This document shows, piece by piece, positions 40,305 through 51,129 of a DNA stretch of 64,000 bases. This DNA comes from Paralvinella palmiformis. Its lineage: Eukaryota > Annelida > Polychaeta > Terebellida > Alvinellidae. Location of the stretch: positions 52,501-116,500 of the forward strand of contig JAODUP010000942.1 of NCBI GenBank assembly GCA_025642065.1, in the 5' to 3' direction. The position numbers and the translations under genes were made by a program. The notes under the pieces were generated by a model, which did not search any database, had not been told where the DNA came from, and worked only from the letters and a program-made list of their open reading frames with translations. Within the stretch, counting starts at the first letter, position 1; each line of letters opens with the position of its first letter.

Positions 40305-43300
40305 CTGTGTGTGTGTGTTTAAGATATAATTAATATTCAAACAAATAATATTTGTTAATATATGGAGTTGTATGTAGTAACACTTATTCTGTGGTTACAG
40401 GTATAACGATGTACGTGCGATGGCTCCTTGTGAATTAGATGTTAGAGTTACATGCTCAGATAAGTAAGTAATTACTTATTGAAGTTTGGTGTTAAAATAA
40501 ACATACAAACAAACTTAGTCAAAGTTGTATTCGGACATTTAGCCAACAGACATTTAGCCAACAGACATTTAGCCATTATTTGCAACAAATTTATATCTTA
40601 TATGTACATGTAAATTGTTATATTTTTGAGTTTGTGTATGCTCTGCCAATATTATGTTCTGTTTATTGATGTTGCAAATATAGGCCTATCCTGTCTTTAG
40701 ATAAGATGTTAGCAACATAATAATTATTGCAGATTTTTTGTACAAATAGTATTTATGTAGTGATCTGTTATCCAGTGTCCTACCAATTAGACCACAGAGG
40801 CAATAACAACAATAATTATGTGTTTGTGGTTTTATTGATCCACACTTTAACACAATACATGTATATAATAATCAACAGTTCATAGTTCATCCAATAATAA
40901 ATTATTGGTCATGTGCATAATCTGGCCATTGGTGAGGTGTTGGCACAGGTGTTTTAAACTATGATACTTTTACCACCGCAAAGAGCTCCAAACCAGCGGA
41001 AAATCACTCAATGGAAAACGAACTTGAGACTACTGCATGTCTTGCCTCAAAATGTTGGTAGCCTGGCCAGGCTAGTGTTTTAGACTACTCACTAGCTCGA
41101 AGGCAAAATCCACACGTCCGGGCCTCCGGGCTCCCGTTTTTTCCGGCCCTGATTTATATGATTGTTATGGCTGTGTGCAGTTGGTTTGTTTTATTCTGTT
41201 CTTAAATGACTCAATATTTAAAACAAAATTTCAAATATATTTATACTTAGTGCCCAGTTAAAAAATATAAAACATGGAAACAATATAGATAATACAAACA
41301 AATATATTAAAATTATACGACTTAAGACTTAATAATAGGAATATTGACTATGTACACAGGATCAGAATTTTTTTCAATTCAGTTGCCCCTGGGCAAGTAG
41401 ATTGGAAATGCAATTGCCCAACAAATGTTTTCTCTTGCCCACCAAATTATCATTTATTTTTAATCTGCTATATTCACCTGCCTACATATAAACATGTATT
41501 TGCAATAAAAATCGATTGTTTTATAAGAAATGTTTATTCAGTGAAGCCCAGTGCTGCTTTACTGAGTTACCCATAGCCATTTTTCACTCTCACTATGTAA
41601 ATAAAATTTCAAATTATCAAGAACGTGTAGCTAGTAAACTACAATGAATACAGCTTTTAATCGGTGACACCATTTATATAGGTGGTGTATGTATTGTCTT
41701 TAGCCGAGATACCATGTATGCGTTGTGCGAATCCGACAAAAAATTGAAAATATGTAAACATATGAGCATGATTCCATACGCGACTGCATATGTGATTTCC
41801 CAATGCAACAAATCGGACCGCTCCATGTAGCGATTGGTGCGAATCGGATGGTTGAATCCATATATTTATGACCCGGGTCATAATATTCTGGATTCGAGTG
41901 TCCAGCCAAGCTTTCCCAAGAAAAATAGGTCACAAAGTGAGAGGGGTGTCCGAAACAAATGGATACCACAATGTCACATACGCTACCACAATGTCAGAAT
42001 GCCGAGATTCCACACGCAGTATGCCAATCTGATAAAAAATGGAAAACATGTAAACGTACGAGCATGATTCTATAGATCTATGTGTGACTGTGTATGCGAC
42101 AAAACAGACGGTTGAATCCCGAATTTTTTTATCCAGTCGTAAAATTCCGGATTCAACTGTGTCCAGGCAAGCTTTCCCAAGAAAAATAGGTAAGAAGGTG
42201 AGTGGGGTGTCCGAAACACATGGATACCGGAATATCACATATGCATGGAATCTTGTCTTAGGCGTAGCTGACACACACAGCCAGATTTGCACCACGGATT
42301 ATAAGTATCGAAGCACAGCAGGGAAAAACGATTATTTTAATTGGTTTGCTCATTAGGCATGTGCATACGCATATTTGGCCAATTTTCATCACAAAAAGAC
42401 ATTTGCCTGAGCGGGCAAGTGATCAGTGATCAGCACAAGCCCGGCACGAAGATATACTTGATCCGGGCAACCGATTTTTCCAGCCCTGATTTACACCTAT
42501 AGACAATATTTGTATTTATTAAAACAACTACATTTGTTTGATTGTTGTTTTGAGTTTCACAGATACAATCACCTTAACACAAAACAAGATTTACTGGAAT
42601 ATTGCCTGCTATCACTGTATCAGTAAATGTAGTTACTTTTTAATGATATATATGATGATGTATATTACTGAAAGTTATGTGCCATATATAACTATTTAAC
42701 TGTCACTTTTGAAAAACGAATTATTTGGCTCAATTTAAATGCATATTGTTTAGTTAGATTAACACACTTTTGAACAAAACCACAAATTTATTGGTTGAGG
42801 TCAAGCAATGACAGCACAGTTAGTTAGAGCGTAGGACTCGTAGCCAAACGGTCATGGGTTCGAGGCTTCGTGAGCTGCAATGCTGTCATGTGGCGACTGG
42901 TTCGCTCATCCATACAAAAATGAGTACCTGACAGGACATGATGACTATGTGCGAGTAACGCTTTGCGCATATAATGGCAGCATGCGTTGTACACTGAGAT
43001 ATGTACTGGGTGGAAAGAGGTCTGAGTGAGGGATCATAATATTGTAAATAATATTGGAGAGCAGCTTCTAGCTGAATAGGGCGCTATATAAATATCACAT
43101 ATTATTATTATATGAAGTAGAATTATAGAAACAAGATGCAACAAGATCTCTACATCACTTCCGTCCATTCAAGCATTCTCTCACGGGCTTTCTTTAATTG
43201 TAACACAATCTTCTAACAGGGTCATCATAAATCAGCATATGTTAATTCTTGCCACAAATATTATACATGACAACAATAATACAATATTGTGTACAAACTA

Positions 43301-45276
43301 GAAGCTTGTGTTAAACAATGAAAAAAGTCATGACACCCTAAGCCAACCTTTGGTTCCTTCATTGGCTTGATCTTGAAGAGTTCTAACTTGTTATGGGTAT
43401 GAATAAGTAGAATATATATATATATATATATATATCAAAGGTGTGTGTGTCTGTGTGTGAGAGAGAGAGATCTGGATAACAACATATGCCAATTTCAAAT
43501 TTAATTACCTTTATGCAATACATAATATTTTTCACACAACCCCATGTTTCACTGTTGGATTGTGTGTGTGTGTGTGGGGGGGGGGGGTGATACTAACAGT
43601 AACATCTGTGAGTCCACTTTGCCCTGTAACTGTTGGATCTGATCTTAGTGTGTTGTCCCACATATTGTTGAACATCTGGTCAGTTAATGACTTGCCTGTA
43701 AGTAAATTATCATCAGTTGCCAACCATTCGCAGCCTGAATCTGCGTCATTCTTGGAGACTGGCCAATTTTGTTTTTGTTATAACCTAATGTAATCATTTA
43801 TCAATCCAATGACTGCCACATGGCTCGTAAGTGTGCCTTATTGTTAACAAACATTATTATTATTATTATTATTATCTGTAAGCTGGTTTTAATTTGCTCA
43901 TCCAGCTGGTAACTGCAATCAGCAGTTGCTTCAAAGGGGCTGAAAATAAGACTGATGAAATTTTGGTTGAAATTGTACTTGGTAATGTTTTATTTAATAT
44001 ATGGAATTTAATTTAATTATCCAGGGAAAGATAATTTTCAGATTTGTGCATTATTCATTATTGAATATAGTTGTATTCTTTGTGTAGTAATTTTGTTATA
44101 AACAGGCCTACTTATTATGGGATTAAATGCAACATTGGCCAGAGCAGCATATGACTTTGTTATAATTATAAGATGGTTTGTCTTTAAAAAGTGGGTTTGT
44201 TGTAGGCAAGTTATTCTATGCCACATAGAGTATTTTATATTATAGCAGAAGTATTTTGTCAGCCAATACCTGGACCAGATCTCAACTCAGTAGACTTATA
44301 TGAGCCTGGTCATCATTTTGCTTGATCCTGTTTCTAGAATGGTTTTCCTTGATTTATAGTTTATAATTATAATCTGTGTAGATCACTGAAAATAATTACA
44401 CTATGACAGTTCAGAATTTTAATAGCCCATTGGCATTTTCTGATAAACAACTGATTCAAAAATATATTTGGGATTTAGTGTAATTACTAAAACATAATAC
44501 CGTAGTTATTAATGCACAAGTTCAATTTCCGTAACCCAAGAGTTTTTCCACACTCTTTTCAGCTATTTTTCATGCAGAAATATTTTAGTTTGCCATCAAT
44601 AAGTATAGATTTCAACTGTTAAGTGGTCATATATGAAGCATATATTCTTCTTGTCATATTGCCTTATGTTTACTATGAGCAAAATACATGAACATTTCCT
44701 TTAAATCTGTAGAAACAACATGAAAACGCTTTTCAGGTTCTTAGCTTTAGCAGATGGTATAGAGCCAACAACATGTTTATAATGGATGGAGTAAATCTTT
44801 TTCGCAGATGTCTATGAAGTGTATTTTTAGTTTTTGCTTACAGAAAATAATAATTGAACTATGTATGCTTTTGTAAATTGTAATTGTGATTTGATATTTC
44901 ATCCTCTACATATTTGGTAAAATTATCAGGCCACGGTCAAAAATTAATCCACTTTACTCAATAATTAAAAAAAATTATTATGGCATATGTTTACTTTGAT
45001 ATGCATCACATACTGATGCAGATAAATAGAAATATATCAGTCTGTGGATTTCCGTGCTTAGTAAGCCTGTTTTTTTTACAGCATACCTTCATAAATATAT
45101 ACTGCATGGCCCTGTAACTCAGCGTAATTCTAATGTTTATTTACAGCCCTGTGAATTATCCATGGCAGGGAGGCGTACTGATGTCAGAGCACTCCGATTT
45201 CAATAAACAACTTGTCACAAAGGCTGAGTATGAGGAATATGGATACAACTTGTGTATGGAGAGGTTTGACGTATGA
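19091..45276 (+). CDS. ACTR6: Actin-related protein 6 (complete, 12 exons)
   Basis: Coding exons: 19091-19164, 29071-29188, 31181-31249, 31734-31857, 32420-32561, 34795-34851, 36384-36482, 36818-36938, 39323-39446, 40089-40164, 40401-40463, 45147-45276. They total 1197 bp (398 residues plus stop), close to the usual ~396 for the family, and every intron has GT/AG with agreeing phases. The protein starts MSKTIVLDNGAYTAKIGY, the ARP6 form of the actin phosphate-1 loop. It continues with SVPNC, SGLYYLLAFQKGYLINWE, TEPYFNF, ELCCLVIDSGYSFTH (second phosphate loop), INVGGKILTNHLKEIVSYRQ, VKEDVCFVS, RFSVPEVLFHPSDIGIQEMG and VVTGGNGLLPGF (adenosine motif), ending CMERFDV. The segment around HSTANTIVRDY through GSEQ is the least conserved. 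ARP6 is a nuclear subunit of SRCAP/SWR1-type remodellers, which exchange H2A for H2A.Z. The start ATG is the only one in frame with the family N-terminus. A candidate polyadenylation signal AATAAA is at 45969. Confidence 0.96.
19440..19905. repeat. Degenerate minisatellite in ACTR6 intron 1
   Basis: Roughly twenty imperfect tandem copies of a unit of about 18-25 bp built on ATGTCTAAATAACTAACTG. Copies vary in length and in the middle bases. It starts about 280 bp after the exon 1 donor. No reading frame is kept across copies. Confidence 0.85.
20445..22245 (+). mobile_element. hAT-type non-autonomous DNA transposon with intact TIRs and 8 bp target duplication
   Basis: The left end CAGACATGGGGTCAATTCC is repeated exactly in inverse orientation at the right end. 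The element is flanked by GATGATAC at 20437-20444 and again at 22246-22253. CAG...CTG termini and an 8 bp duplication are the signature of the hAT superfamily. The ends carry short reiterated GGAATTGGAATTGA subrepeats. The 1.8 kb interior has no transposase; it holds a duplicated unknown segment (20585-20680 with about 21130-21240, matching 21620-21890), a SINE-like insertion and TA tracts. It lies in ACTR6 intron 1. A further right end of the same family is at 27253. Orientation is arbitrary. Confidence 0.88.
20684..21028 (-). mobile_element. tRNA-derived SINE, family C, inside the hAT element
   Basis: On the minus strand the head is GTGGCCTAGCAGTTAAGCAC with the B-box GGTTCGAACCC, then a body containing CCACGTTAAATGG, ending GTGACGGCCTGGGGATTCTC. 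A partial second end of the same family follows at about 21050-21105. The other recognisable copy is at 51.45-51.73 kb. Confidence 0.65.
22290..22500 (-). mobile_element. tRNA-derived SINE, family B (partial)
   Basis: The minus strand shows the head TTAGAGCATAGCATTCGTAA with GGGTTCGAGGC as B-box, then TGCTGTCATGTGGGACTGGT, and CCTGACAGGACATGATGGCT. The 3' end with the sequence related to LINE tails is missing. Better copies are at 35.65, 37.82, 42.81 and 52.80 kb. Confidence 0.7.
22838..23010 (+). repeat. Repeat shared with 38.51-38.70 kb, left flank of the transposase-like insert
   Basis: Blocks CTTTTCAATAGCA, ATTTTACAGTCC, TCGTCGCC and GTGGCCTAGAATGCACCA also occur in order at about 38509-38700. 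It is probably a fragment of an unnamed interspersed element. Sequence continuing the 38.6 kb copy reappears only at about 26.99 kb, suggesting that the transposase-like segment between is an insertion. Confidence 0.55.
23450..26600 (+). pseudogene. hAT-like transposase pseudogene interrupted by a LINE
   Basis: Fragments of one protein family are spread over several frames: FDES at 23802, then QIDIHL; SMDGPNVN at 23982; LLNVGMCGLHTVHNAFKAG from about 24065; SLYWLFTDSSARR; KHRWLENVPVARRA; DNALLPFVY and LLKCFVKSS ending near 24549; then, after the LINE, AKVDIGYVAD from about 25965 and a charged tail to about 26540. These match the order of motifs in hAT-related transposases common in fish and invertebrate genomes. 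Stops and frameshifts (for example after DIHL and before VDK/stop at 24349) show that it is dead. Short GTCCTTGGAAAGTCCTGGAATTTG-like repeats at 23020-23100 and 26920-26960 flank it and may be its degraded termini. It lies in ACTR6 intron 1. Confidence 0.7.
24550..25965 (+). mobile_element. 5'-truncated non-LTR retrotransposon (reverse transcriptase C-terminal half)
   Basis: Translation starts within the RT palm: SGMKQGG, then LFTAYIDLTIDA, then LLLMDDTAIMA, where the family normally has a YADD-type box, then a thumb region with YTYLGTRI. The element ends with a C-terminal knuckle, CICG....TEEHVLLECP (25707-25760), and a 3' end near CAATAAACTACTACTA. A stop falls after KQGGS, and the frame shifts near 25220 and 25600. 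A segment of about 100 bp containing ACTAAAACAGACGATGTC is tandemly duplicated at about 25388 and 25491. It splits the hAT-like pseudogene, so it inserted later. Confidence 0.85.
26985..27253 (+). mobile_element. Right-end fragment of the hAT non-autonomous family
   Basis: Ends ...GGAATTGAGCCCATGTCTG, one base different from the 19 bp terminal repeat of the element at 20445-22245, and is preceded by the same GGAATTGATAAATTTG subterminal sequence. No left end was found nearby, so this copy is truncated or was broken by later insertion. Confidence 0.7.
29200..29740 (-). mobile_element. CR1/L2-like LINE, 3' end
   Basis: The minus strand encodes the RT C-terminal tail: LHWLAVRQRIHFKI, LMTYKSINDMASEYL, YGDCAFSVAAPTLWNRLP and SLLKTHLF, ending at a stop near 29340. 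A short 3' region and an ATT-rich tail follow, ending about 12 bp after the donor of ACTR6 exon 2. Its 3' region (AATAAAGCGCC...TGCTGTACA) resembles that of the LINE at 55.2-56.3 kb. The donor GTAACA of exon 2 remains intact. Confidence 0.88.
32152..32342 (+). mobile_element. tRNA-derived SINE, family A, in ACTR6 intron 4
   Basis: Head CCTCCGTGGTCTAGCGGTAG, B-box GTTCGAATCTC, tail CCCATTTAGCCTACTGTGCA then CTGGCCGTATAATATTAATC. It ends 77 bp before the acceptor of exon 5 (32420). It is very close to the copies at 17.58 and 50.79 kb. Confidence 0.88.
35647..35958 (-). mobile_element. tRNA-derived SINE, family B, in ACTR6 intron 6
   Basis: Reverse complement of the unit at 52.80 kb: tRNA-like head at the right (GATAGCGCAGTTAGTTAGAG, B-box GGGTTCGAAT), body TCATGTGGCGACTGGTTCAC, then CAGGACGCGGTGGCTATGTG, and a 3' end CTGTACAGCGCCTCAGAACA followed by TATATAAACATGCATT. 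Confidence 0.88.
37018..37312 (-). mobile_element. tRNA-derived SINE, family B, in ACTR6 intron 8
   Basis: Diverged minus-strand copy. The tail GGCGCTATATAAATGCTACA with ATT repeats lies at the left, and the tRNA-like head lies near 37300. It abuts a family A fragment at 37318, so two SINE families sit back to back. Confidence 0.8.
37318..37452 (+). mobile_element. SINE family A, diverged copy
   Basis: Recognised by CCTCATTACCTTTGGAGGAT, CCCATTTAGCCTACCATGTG and the end CAAAGACGATCATAAAAGAT. The tRNA-like head is mostly lost. Confidence 0.65.
37818..38135 (+). mobile_element. tRNA-derived SINE, family B, in ACTR6 intron 8
   Basis: Head AGCCGTTATAGCGCAGTTAG, B-box GGGTTCGAGGC, body and 3' end as in other copies, ending AGGGCGCTATATAAATATCA and an ATT tail. 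It is oriented opposite to the copy at 37018, giving an inverted pair about 0.5 kb apart within one intron. Confidence 0.88.
38505..38720 (+). repeat. Second copy of the 22.84 kb repeat, lacking the transposase-like insert
   Basis: Order of shared blocks is TCTTTTCAATAGCAGCC, TTTTACAGTCC, GTGGCCTAGAATGCACCA, AGAGCCCCATA and TCCAATGGAG.TTAGT. In intron 1 the last block is about 4 kb further on, at 26.99 kb. This copy may represent the unoccupied form. Confidence 0.5.
40260..40318. repeat. (TA)n(GT)n microsatellite in ACTR6 intron 10
   Basis: A TA run of about 38 bp followed by a GT run, in the short intron between exons 10 and 11. Confidence 0.95.
40534..40582. repeat. Short tandem repeat, 15 bp x3
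   Basis: CATTTAGCCAACAGA occurs three times in a row with slight end variation, 70 bp after the donor of ACTR6 exon 11. Confidence 0.85.
41703..42270. repeat. Diverged tandem pair (~290 bp units) with an internal hairpin, ACTR6 intron 11
   Basis: Unit 1 (about 41703-41997) and unit 2 (about 42001-42260) share GCCGAGAT.CCA, ATGTAAAC.TA, GAGCATGATTC, AAGCTTTCCCAAGAAAAATAGGT and GGGGTGTCCGAAAC. Each has a hairpin: unit 1 contains the perfect 18 bp palindrome TTATGACCCGGGTCATAA (41866-41883) between GAATCC and GGATTC, and unit 2 has arms GTTGAATCC and GGATTCAAC. No open frame is shared. It could be two monomers of a decayed satellite or a duplicated element. Confidence 0.75.
42806..43115 (+). 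mobile_element. tRNA-derived SINE, family B, in ACTR6 intron 11
   Basis: Head GACAGCACAGTTAGTTAGAG then GTCATGGGTTCGAGGC; the 3' end GCGCTATATAAATATCACAT and ATTATTATTA tail are present. A full-length, moderately diverged copy. Confidence 0.88.
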
Positions 45277-46021
45277 TACATCATTATCATGTTTGGATTA
45301 GAGTTGTTCTAGCCAGTCAGTGTTCAACATCTGCCATCTCATCAATGTGTATGTGTTCTGCGTGTGTACAAATCTGATGCTATCAGGTATTTTTATACAT
45401 GTGCTGTCAACTACAACTTTAAGGTTTTCCTGTAAGTGGTTGTCTTGTTGTTTTAACTTCATTGTGCCAACCATTTAGTGCACAAAGACCCAGAATACCT
45501 TTGTACTACCATATGGGTCAAATATTTATTAAATACATAATCTGTATGTAATTAATGGGTCCCGAATGCATAATATATAGGTAATGACCATGTTTGAATG
45601 TGCATTGCCTCTTTAATGAATATTGACTGATTACATGATACATATGTGATGGACAGGTCATGGTTTTAATATATACACAAAGGTAGTGTAACACCAGTTG
45701 GCTGCGTGATTAATTATGTTGTGAAACACTTCCTGAAGTGTTGTTAGTGTGATTAATGGACATTAGATGGTCCGCTGTAATATATCCTTGACAGATAAAC
45801 ACCAAGACACTTGATATGTATTTATAGTCAGTCGAGTTGGATAAACACATAGCTAGTAGATGGGCTGTTAAGTGTGTGTGTGATTTACTTCCATGGAGCT
45901 GTCTCTTAACTGAAAGAATTCTGTAGATTTGATCAATGTTACAGTTGATTCAATACTGATGAATATTCAATAAATTATTATCAACATACTTTCTTAATAA
46001 CTTTCACGTATCTGTATGAGT

Positions 46022-46182
46022 GAGCGAGTGGTGAGGTTAAGCACATACCTGTTGCACTAGGATCAAATCATGGCTTACCTATGTTTGAAGGCTATTTCAT
46101 CTGTCACTTAGCCTCATTACTCATGGAGGTTGCTTAGCCAATTTAGCATACCATGTTTACAAAAGTGGCCATTAAACGATAA
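46022..46182 (+). mobile_element. SINE family A, diverged copy
   Basis: A degraded tRNA-like head (GCGAGTGGTGAGGTTAAGCA, ATCAAATCATGG), then TATTTCATCTGTCACTTAGC, CCTCATTACTCATGGAGGTT and CCAATTTAGCATACCATG, ending AAAAGTGGCCATTAAACGAT. Confidence 0.65.
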
Positions 46183-49100
46183 CATTTAATGTTCACAGTT
46201 ACTTTCATGTTTCCTTAAAAAATTCACTGTAGTTGATAATATTTTATTTTAACTTGAACTGTGTGATTTTAGGTCATTCGCTGAAACAGTAAATATTACT
46301 GAGGTTCTGGGTTCAATTATCATTGTCCTGATAAGTCTGGTCATTTTCACAATCCTAGAGCCTCTGAGATTTCACAGTTTAGAATTGTCAGTTAAATCCT
46401 ACTTACTCGGTCATTTCACAAGCATCAGTACACTGAACTATAAATGAACATCTGGGAGATGTGAATGAAGTTATATGATCACCAGGACAAGGTGTGTCAT
46501 TATCAGTTGGATAACTAATGGATAGCTGGTAAGACCATTGTGTAGAGAGGTTTTGTGCACCGGAGCATCTGAAATACACAACACATCTAACCACTATACG
46601 CCACATCTTAGAAGACGTGAGTTAAATATTGTACTCGGTTAATTTTATTTATCTGGTGTTTACTAAATTGATCAAACTAATGGTCTGGCTGTACCAAGGG
46701 GGCTAATGTTTTTTAGTTTGGTCGAATGTATACTTTCTGAAGAATCCAGTATTCATCAGAAACTCCATATTTGCTGTTTCCTCAATAGATCCTTAACTCA
46801 ATAAACGACACATAACTGCGTTATGTTGCGACATGAAATGATTGTCCCTTCAGAATGATGCTGTACTGGGAGAATTTCGCATTTTCAAAAGAGCGAGAGC
46901 GATTTGGCTGCTGAAGTTACGAATAGCGAAGTCGGGTCAATCTCAAACAGATTCCCGTTCATTTAAAACGGAATGTTTAAACCTTTTCCACAACCTAACA
47001 AGTGATCATAAAGTACCAAATTAACCATGTACAGATTTACTACCTTAATCAGGGAGCCATGGAGACCAGTAATTATGTTGATTTAGAGTGAAGTGTGCGT
47101 CATTAGATACTTAACATCTTATCTCGCACGACTAATGGCCTAGATTAGTTGTATCTTGAACTGTACGCGACAATTTCGCATTATCTTCTCAGATAAGACT
47201 AGGAAAGCCTTTTTATCGTGCTTGCTACGTTAACGATACTATAATCCGATTATTGTTCGTGTATGCAAATTATAATAAACCCTGTATGCGGGTTGCCCAG
47301 GTTGTTTAGTTGTGTGTTTTTTTAAAATAATAAATATGCATATAATCTCGTCTCCATGTCGTGACTAATGACAGTTTGTCTGCGGTGTGTCTCTCCGCTC
47401 GTCACTATATAATAATGTTTATAGCCGAACACCGGTAGGTCTTCTCTGTAACAGCGGCGGCAGCTTAAATAGTATTAAACATCGTAAAGCATTGATTTTA
47501 GACTGTGTGTAGTATCTATGTTGACATCTTGTCGGAGTACCACGTATCAAAACACACCATCGCGTCAACAGTCAATATATTAGGATGGCACGTTCTGGCA
47601 GAGGTCGTCATGCCTGACAGAAACTACGATACGATACAACGCACGCCTGGTTAAGTCTGTCTTCGACGGAATATCTACTCTTTGTTGGCGAAGTAAGTCG
47701 GTCTCTGACTGAGGTATATTTTTGTCTCCGGTAACTGGGCGTTATCTCTACAGCTGATCTCACTCAGTCCATTAACTTGTTGTCCTTGGTAATGTTTGTC
47801 CTGCCGCGTCGCGATATTCTTGTCACTGTCGCGCGGGGATCTGCTCATTACTGGTTGGTGTATGTACACGTGCGTTGCTGAGTGTCCCTTCCAGTTGGGT
47901 AGCTGTGTCACCCCCTCCTCGCTCTCTCTCTCTCTATCTATCTGTATCTATTTAGATATGGATTAGCCGGCTAGAGACGGTACATGGACTGGTCAATACT
48001 CCCTTTTCCGTAAAACGGTTGCCTATTGGCGACGTCAAATAGATTTCTTCTGCTCGTCGTGGGTCGCGGTTATGTGGCCAGCCAGTAGTGTTTTGGATAC
48101 GAGTAAACCGAGTCATTAATGTAATAGTGAGTGGATGATTCATTTTGCCTTGAAGCTGATCAAGCCTAGGTCATTCCTAGGCCACGCGGCCATTCCTAGC
48201 CAAACATCCCACAGACACAAGTATTGGTCGAAATTCGAACCGTTGATCTGGAGGTTTGCAACACAGCGCAGCGTTCTTCCCAGCGCTTTATCAGGACGGC
48301 TTAATAGTTATAATAGATGGCATAAGAGCTGTCATTGTTTTAATGGCATAGGAATATACCAGAGTCTAATCAGAGTCTAATATCGCTGTCATAAACGCGA
48401 GTAAACTATCCGTGGTCGCAGCAGAGGAGTAAAGCCATTCATTAGTGCCACGGAATACGAATAAAGACACTCGTGGTGCTGTAGGACGGGATTAAAGCGG
48501 CTTTCACTTTTATAGGATGTGAAAACAACGGGCCGCTGATTCTATGTCATAGTATGAACACGGTCAGTCACCGATGTTATGAGCTAATAAATAAAACACA
48601 TCATCGTTTGGAGCTCCTGTCATGCGAGTGTTGTTATGCGACTAGTGTCATAAGTCGCACTGTAACCCGACGCTGTTATTATCGGATACAGAGACTGCTA
48701 GCCACTATAGTGTCGTATGAAGAGAGTAAACTATATCAGTATATATGACTGATACTTAGACACAAGGAGTTCATATAGCTTCCTTTGTCACCGTATAAAT
48801 ATAAGGTACAGAGTGTGGCTTCTTAATGTTATAGAACACGAGCAATTTGGCGACTGTAGTATCAGGATAATAACAAAATTAGTTACCAAAGCTATAATAA
48901 TAGGATTAAATCTTGTGGCTGATATGATAAGACAGAAGTAAAGTCAAACAATAAGGATTTATGTTGTTGGTAAAATACGACACTGTTTTAACAGGTTATG
49001 TGCAACAATAGCCATTGGTGTAACTCATAACTCAGGAAGATAATTGTTGGAAATCTTAACTGGATATTATTAAATTCGGCAGCTTTAGTGTTAGATGACG

Positions 49101-50299
49101 AGCATAATACCGCTGTCTTACATCATTTCTTGATAATAATAAATCAATTGTGTCGCGGTGTAGGGTGAAGAATAGATGGCTACAGATTTTTGTGGGATAC
49201 GAGTACAACGATTGATACATCGGAGGTCAACGAAATAATGACATCGGGTGCGAGTTTTACCAACGTGTAATGCCATTTCAAACCCGTAAAGGAAGCTCTT
49301 ATTGACGTACACGGTACACAGTACAGTCGTTAATATTATGGGATACAGACGCACTTATTCATTAAAGCAATAGGATACGATCAGGATCAAATATTAGCAC
49401 TACATCGATGGATGGCCGACCTACTCTCCACTACCAGCCAGCTAGAGGTTCTACAAGACGTTTTCTGGCCAAGTAATAAGCTCCTAATTAGTTGATAATG
49501 ACAAGTTGTGATTTGCTATCGACCGAACCCAGGTAAGTAAACACCACGTCGTCGGTATGGTTATTATAAGGTAAGACCTCATTCATCACACTTCTCACTC
49601 ATACTACAAATATGGTATCATAAGATTCGTGTTCTTTTTTCTCTTGTTCCCTTCCGGAGTATATTTATGCCAGTTCCGTTAAATATGTTTACCGCTCGTA
49701 TGACAAAGCCCGGTTATTCTATATTATACGACTGCCACCCTCACTCCCCACCCCGTGAAACCTATTACGTCGTGAGCCTCACACAAACTGATTTTTTTTG
49801 GTTTCTAAGCCAAACACTGGTCCTTGGTCCAGTAAAGGTTCGTGTCAGGTTACCAATTTATCGTTTCTTTTGAAATACATATTTAGCACTCTTAACAAAT
49901 CGACAACCACGACCGACGGTGTTGTGTGTCCGACGTAAACACAACAAAGACTATAGCAGGGAAGGAGGCATTGTATTAATGTATGTCGTCTCAACCATTT
50001 CAGATGGTTTGTCGTTCCTCATAATAAAAATAAATACTTGCGCTGTAAATAAAAAGAAATGGTCCACATCTTCGTTTGGGGATGATATTTCCTTCGCGTT
50101 GTCGGTTGTTTTCTTTTCCCAACATCGTCTTCGGAAGTTGTTTGTTTTAGACGTACGTTGATTAATATTATTACTCACCCCGTAGATTGGCCAGCTTTCC
50201 AGTAATGAGGTCGCGGCTTGGGGATGTGAGTGCACAGCGACAGTTTTATCCACAGAAGGCTCTTATACTAGCTTGGCTGTGATAAGACGTTTCCCTAAC

Positions 50300-50575
50300 G
50301 TACAGGTTATAGGACTGAGCTCTACTGATTATTGAACTGGACTCTATTGGTTATAGGAGTGGGCTCTACTGGCTATAGGACTGCACCCTACTGGTTATAG
50401 GACTGTGTTGTAATTGTTATGTGACTGTGCTCTACTGGCTATAGGACTGGGCTCTACTGGTTATAGGACTGCGCTTTAATGGTTATAGGACTGGGCTCTA
50501 CTGGTCATAGGACTGTGCTCTACTGGTTATAGGACTGCGCTCTGCTGGTTATAGGACTACGCTCTTAACCTCCCA
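50300..50575. repeat. 22 bp minisatellite
   Basis: About twelve tandem copies of TTATAGGACTGGGCTCTACTGG. Variable positions are the dinucleotide after GACTG and the T/C near the end. Most copies keep exactly 22 bp, so the array is younger than the one in ACTR6 intron 1. Confidence 0.92.
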
Positions 50576-50785
50576 ATTGGCTATGTTTATCGAATATTTC
50601 CACTCTGACAGTTATCAAAATATGATTACATAAAGTTTATCTATTAAACCATAAACCTATTAAAATGTAATACACAAAACACTGTTTATACGATACACCG
50701 CAAATTCATGTAATGAAATTTTCGATAAAATTAGGTTTTGTACAATAAGGTTTTGTACAATATGAATATTCGTCCACTCTATCAG

Positions 50786-50982
50786 TCAGGGCCCCTCTTT
50801 AGTCTAACTGGTAGCATGTTGGATCATAGATCACTACCACCTGAGTTCGAAACTCGGCGTACGCATATCTGAAGAGTGTTTCATCTTTGGCTTCGCTTTA
50901 TTTACCTTCGGAGGTCGCTCGGCCGATTTAGCCTACTAAGTGCACAAAGGTGGCCGTATAACATCGATCATCATCATCCAAT
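50786..50982 (+). mobile_element. tRNA-derived SINE, family A
   Basis: Head TTAGTCTAACTGGTAGCATG, B-box GTTCGAAACTCGG, body TGTTTCATCTTTGGCTTCGC, tail TCGGCCGATTTAGCCTACTA then GGTGGCCGTATAACATCGAT and ATCATCATCC. Near full length. Confidence 0.85.
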
Positions 50983-51129
50983 ATATGAGTTAAAATAACG
51001 CTATGCTGGCGATGTTCGTTATGTAATCATATTTTATGAAAACGGAACGAGAAAGAGCTAATTACAACAAGAACAATTATACACATCATGGATAGGGTAC
51101 GGTAAGTTTGTATCAGTTATAAATACAAT

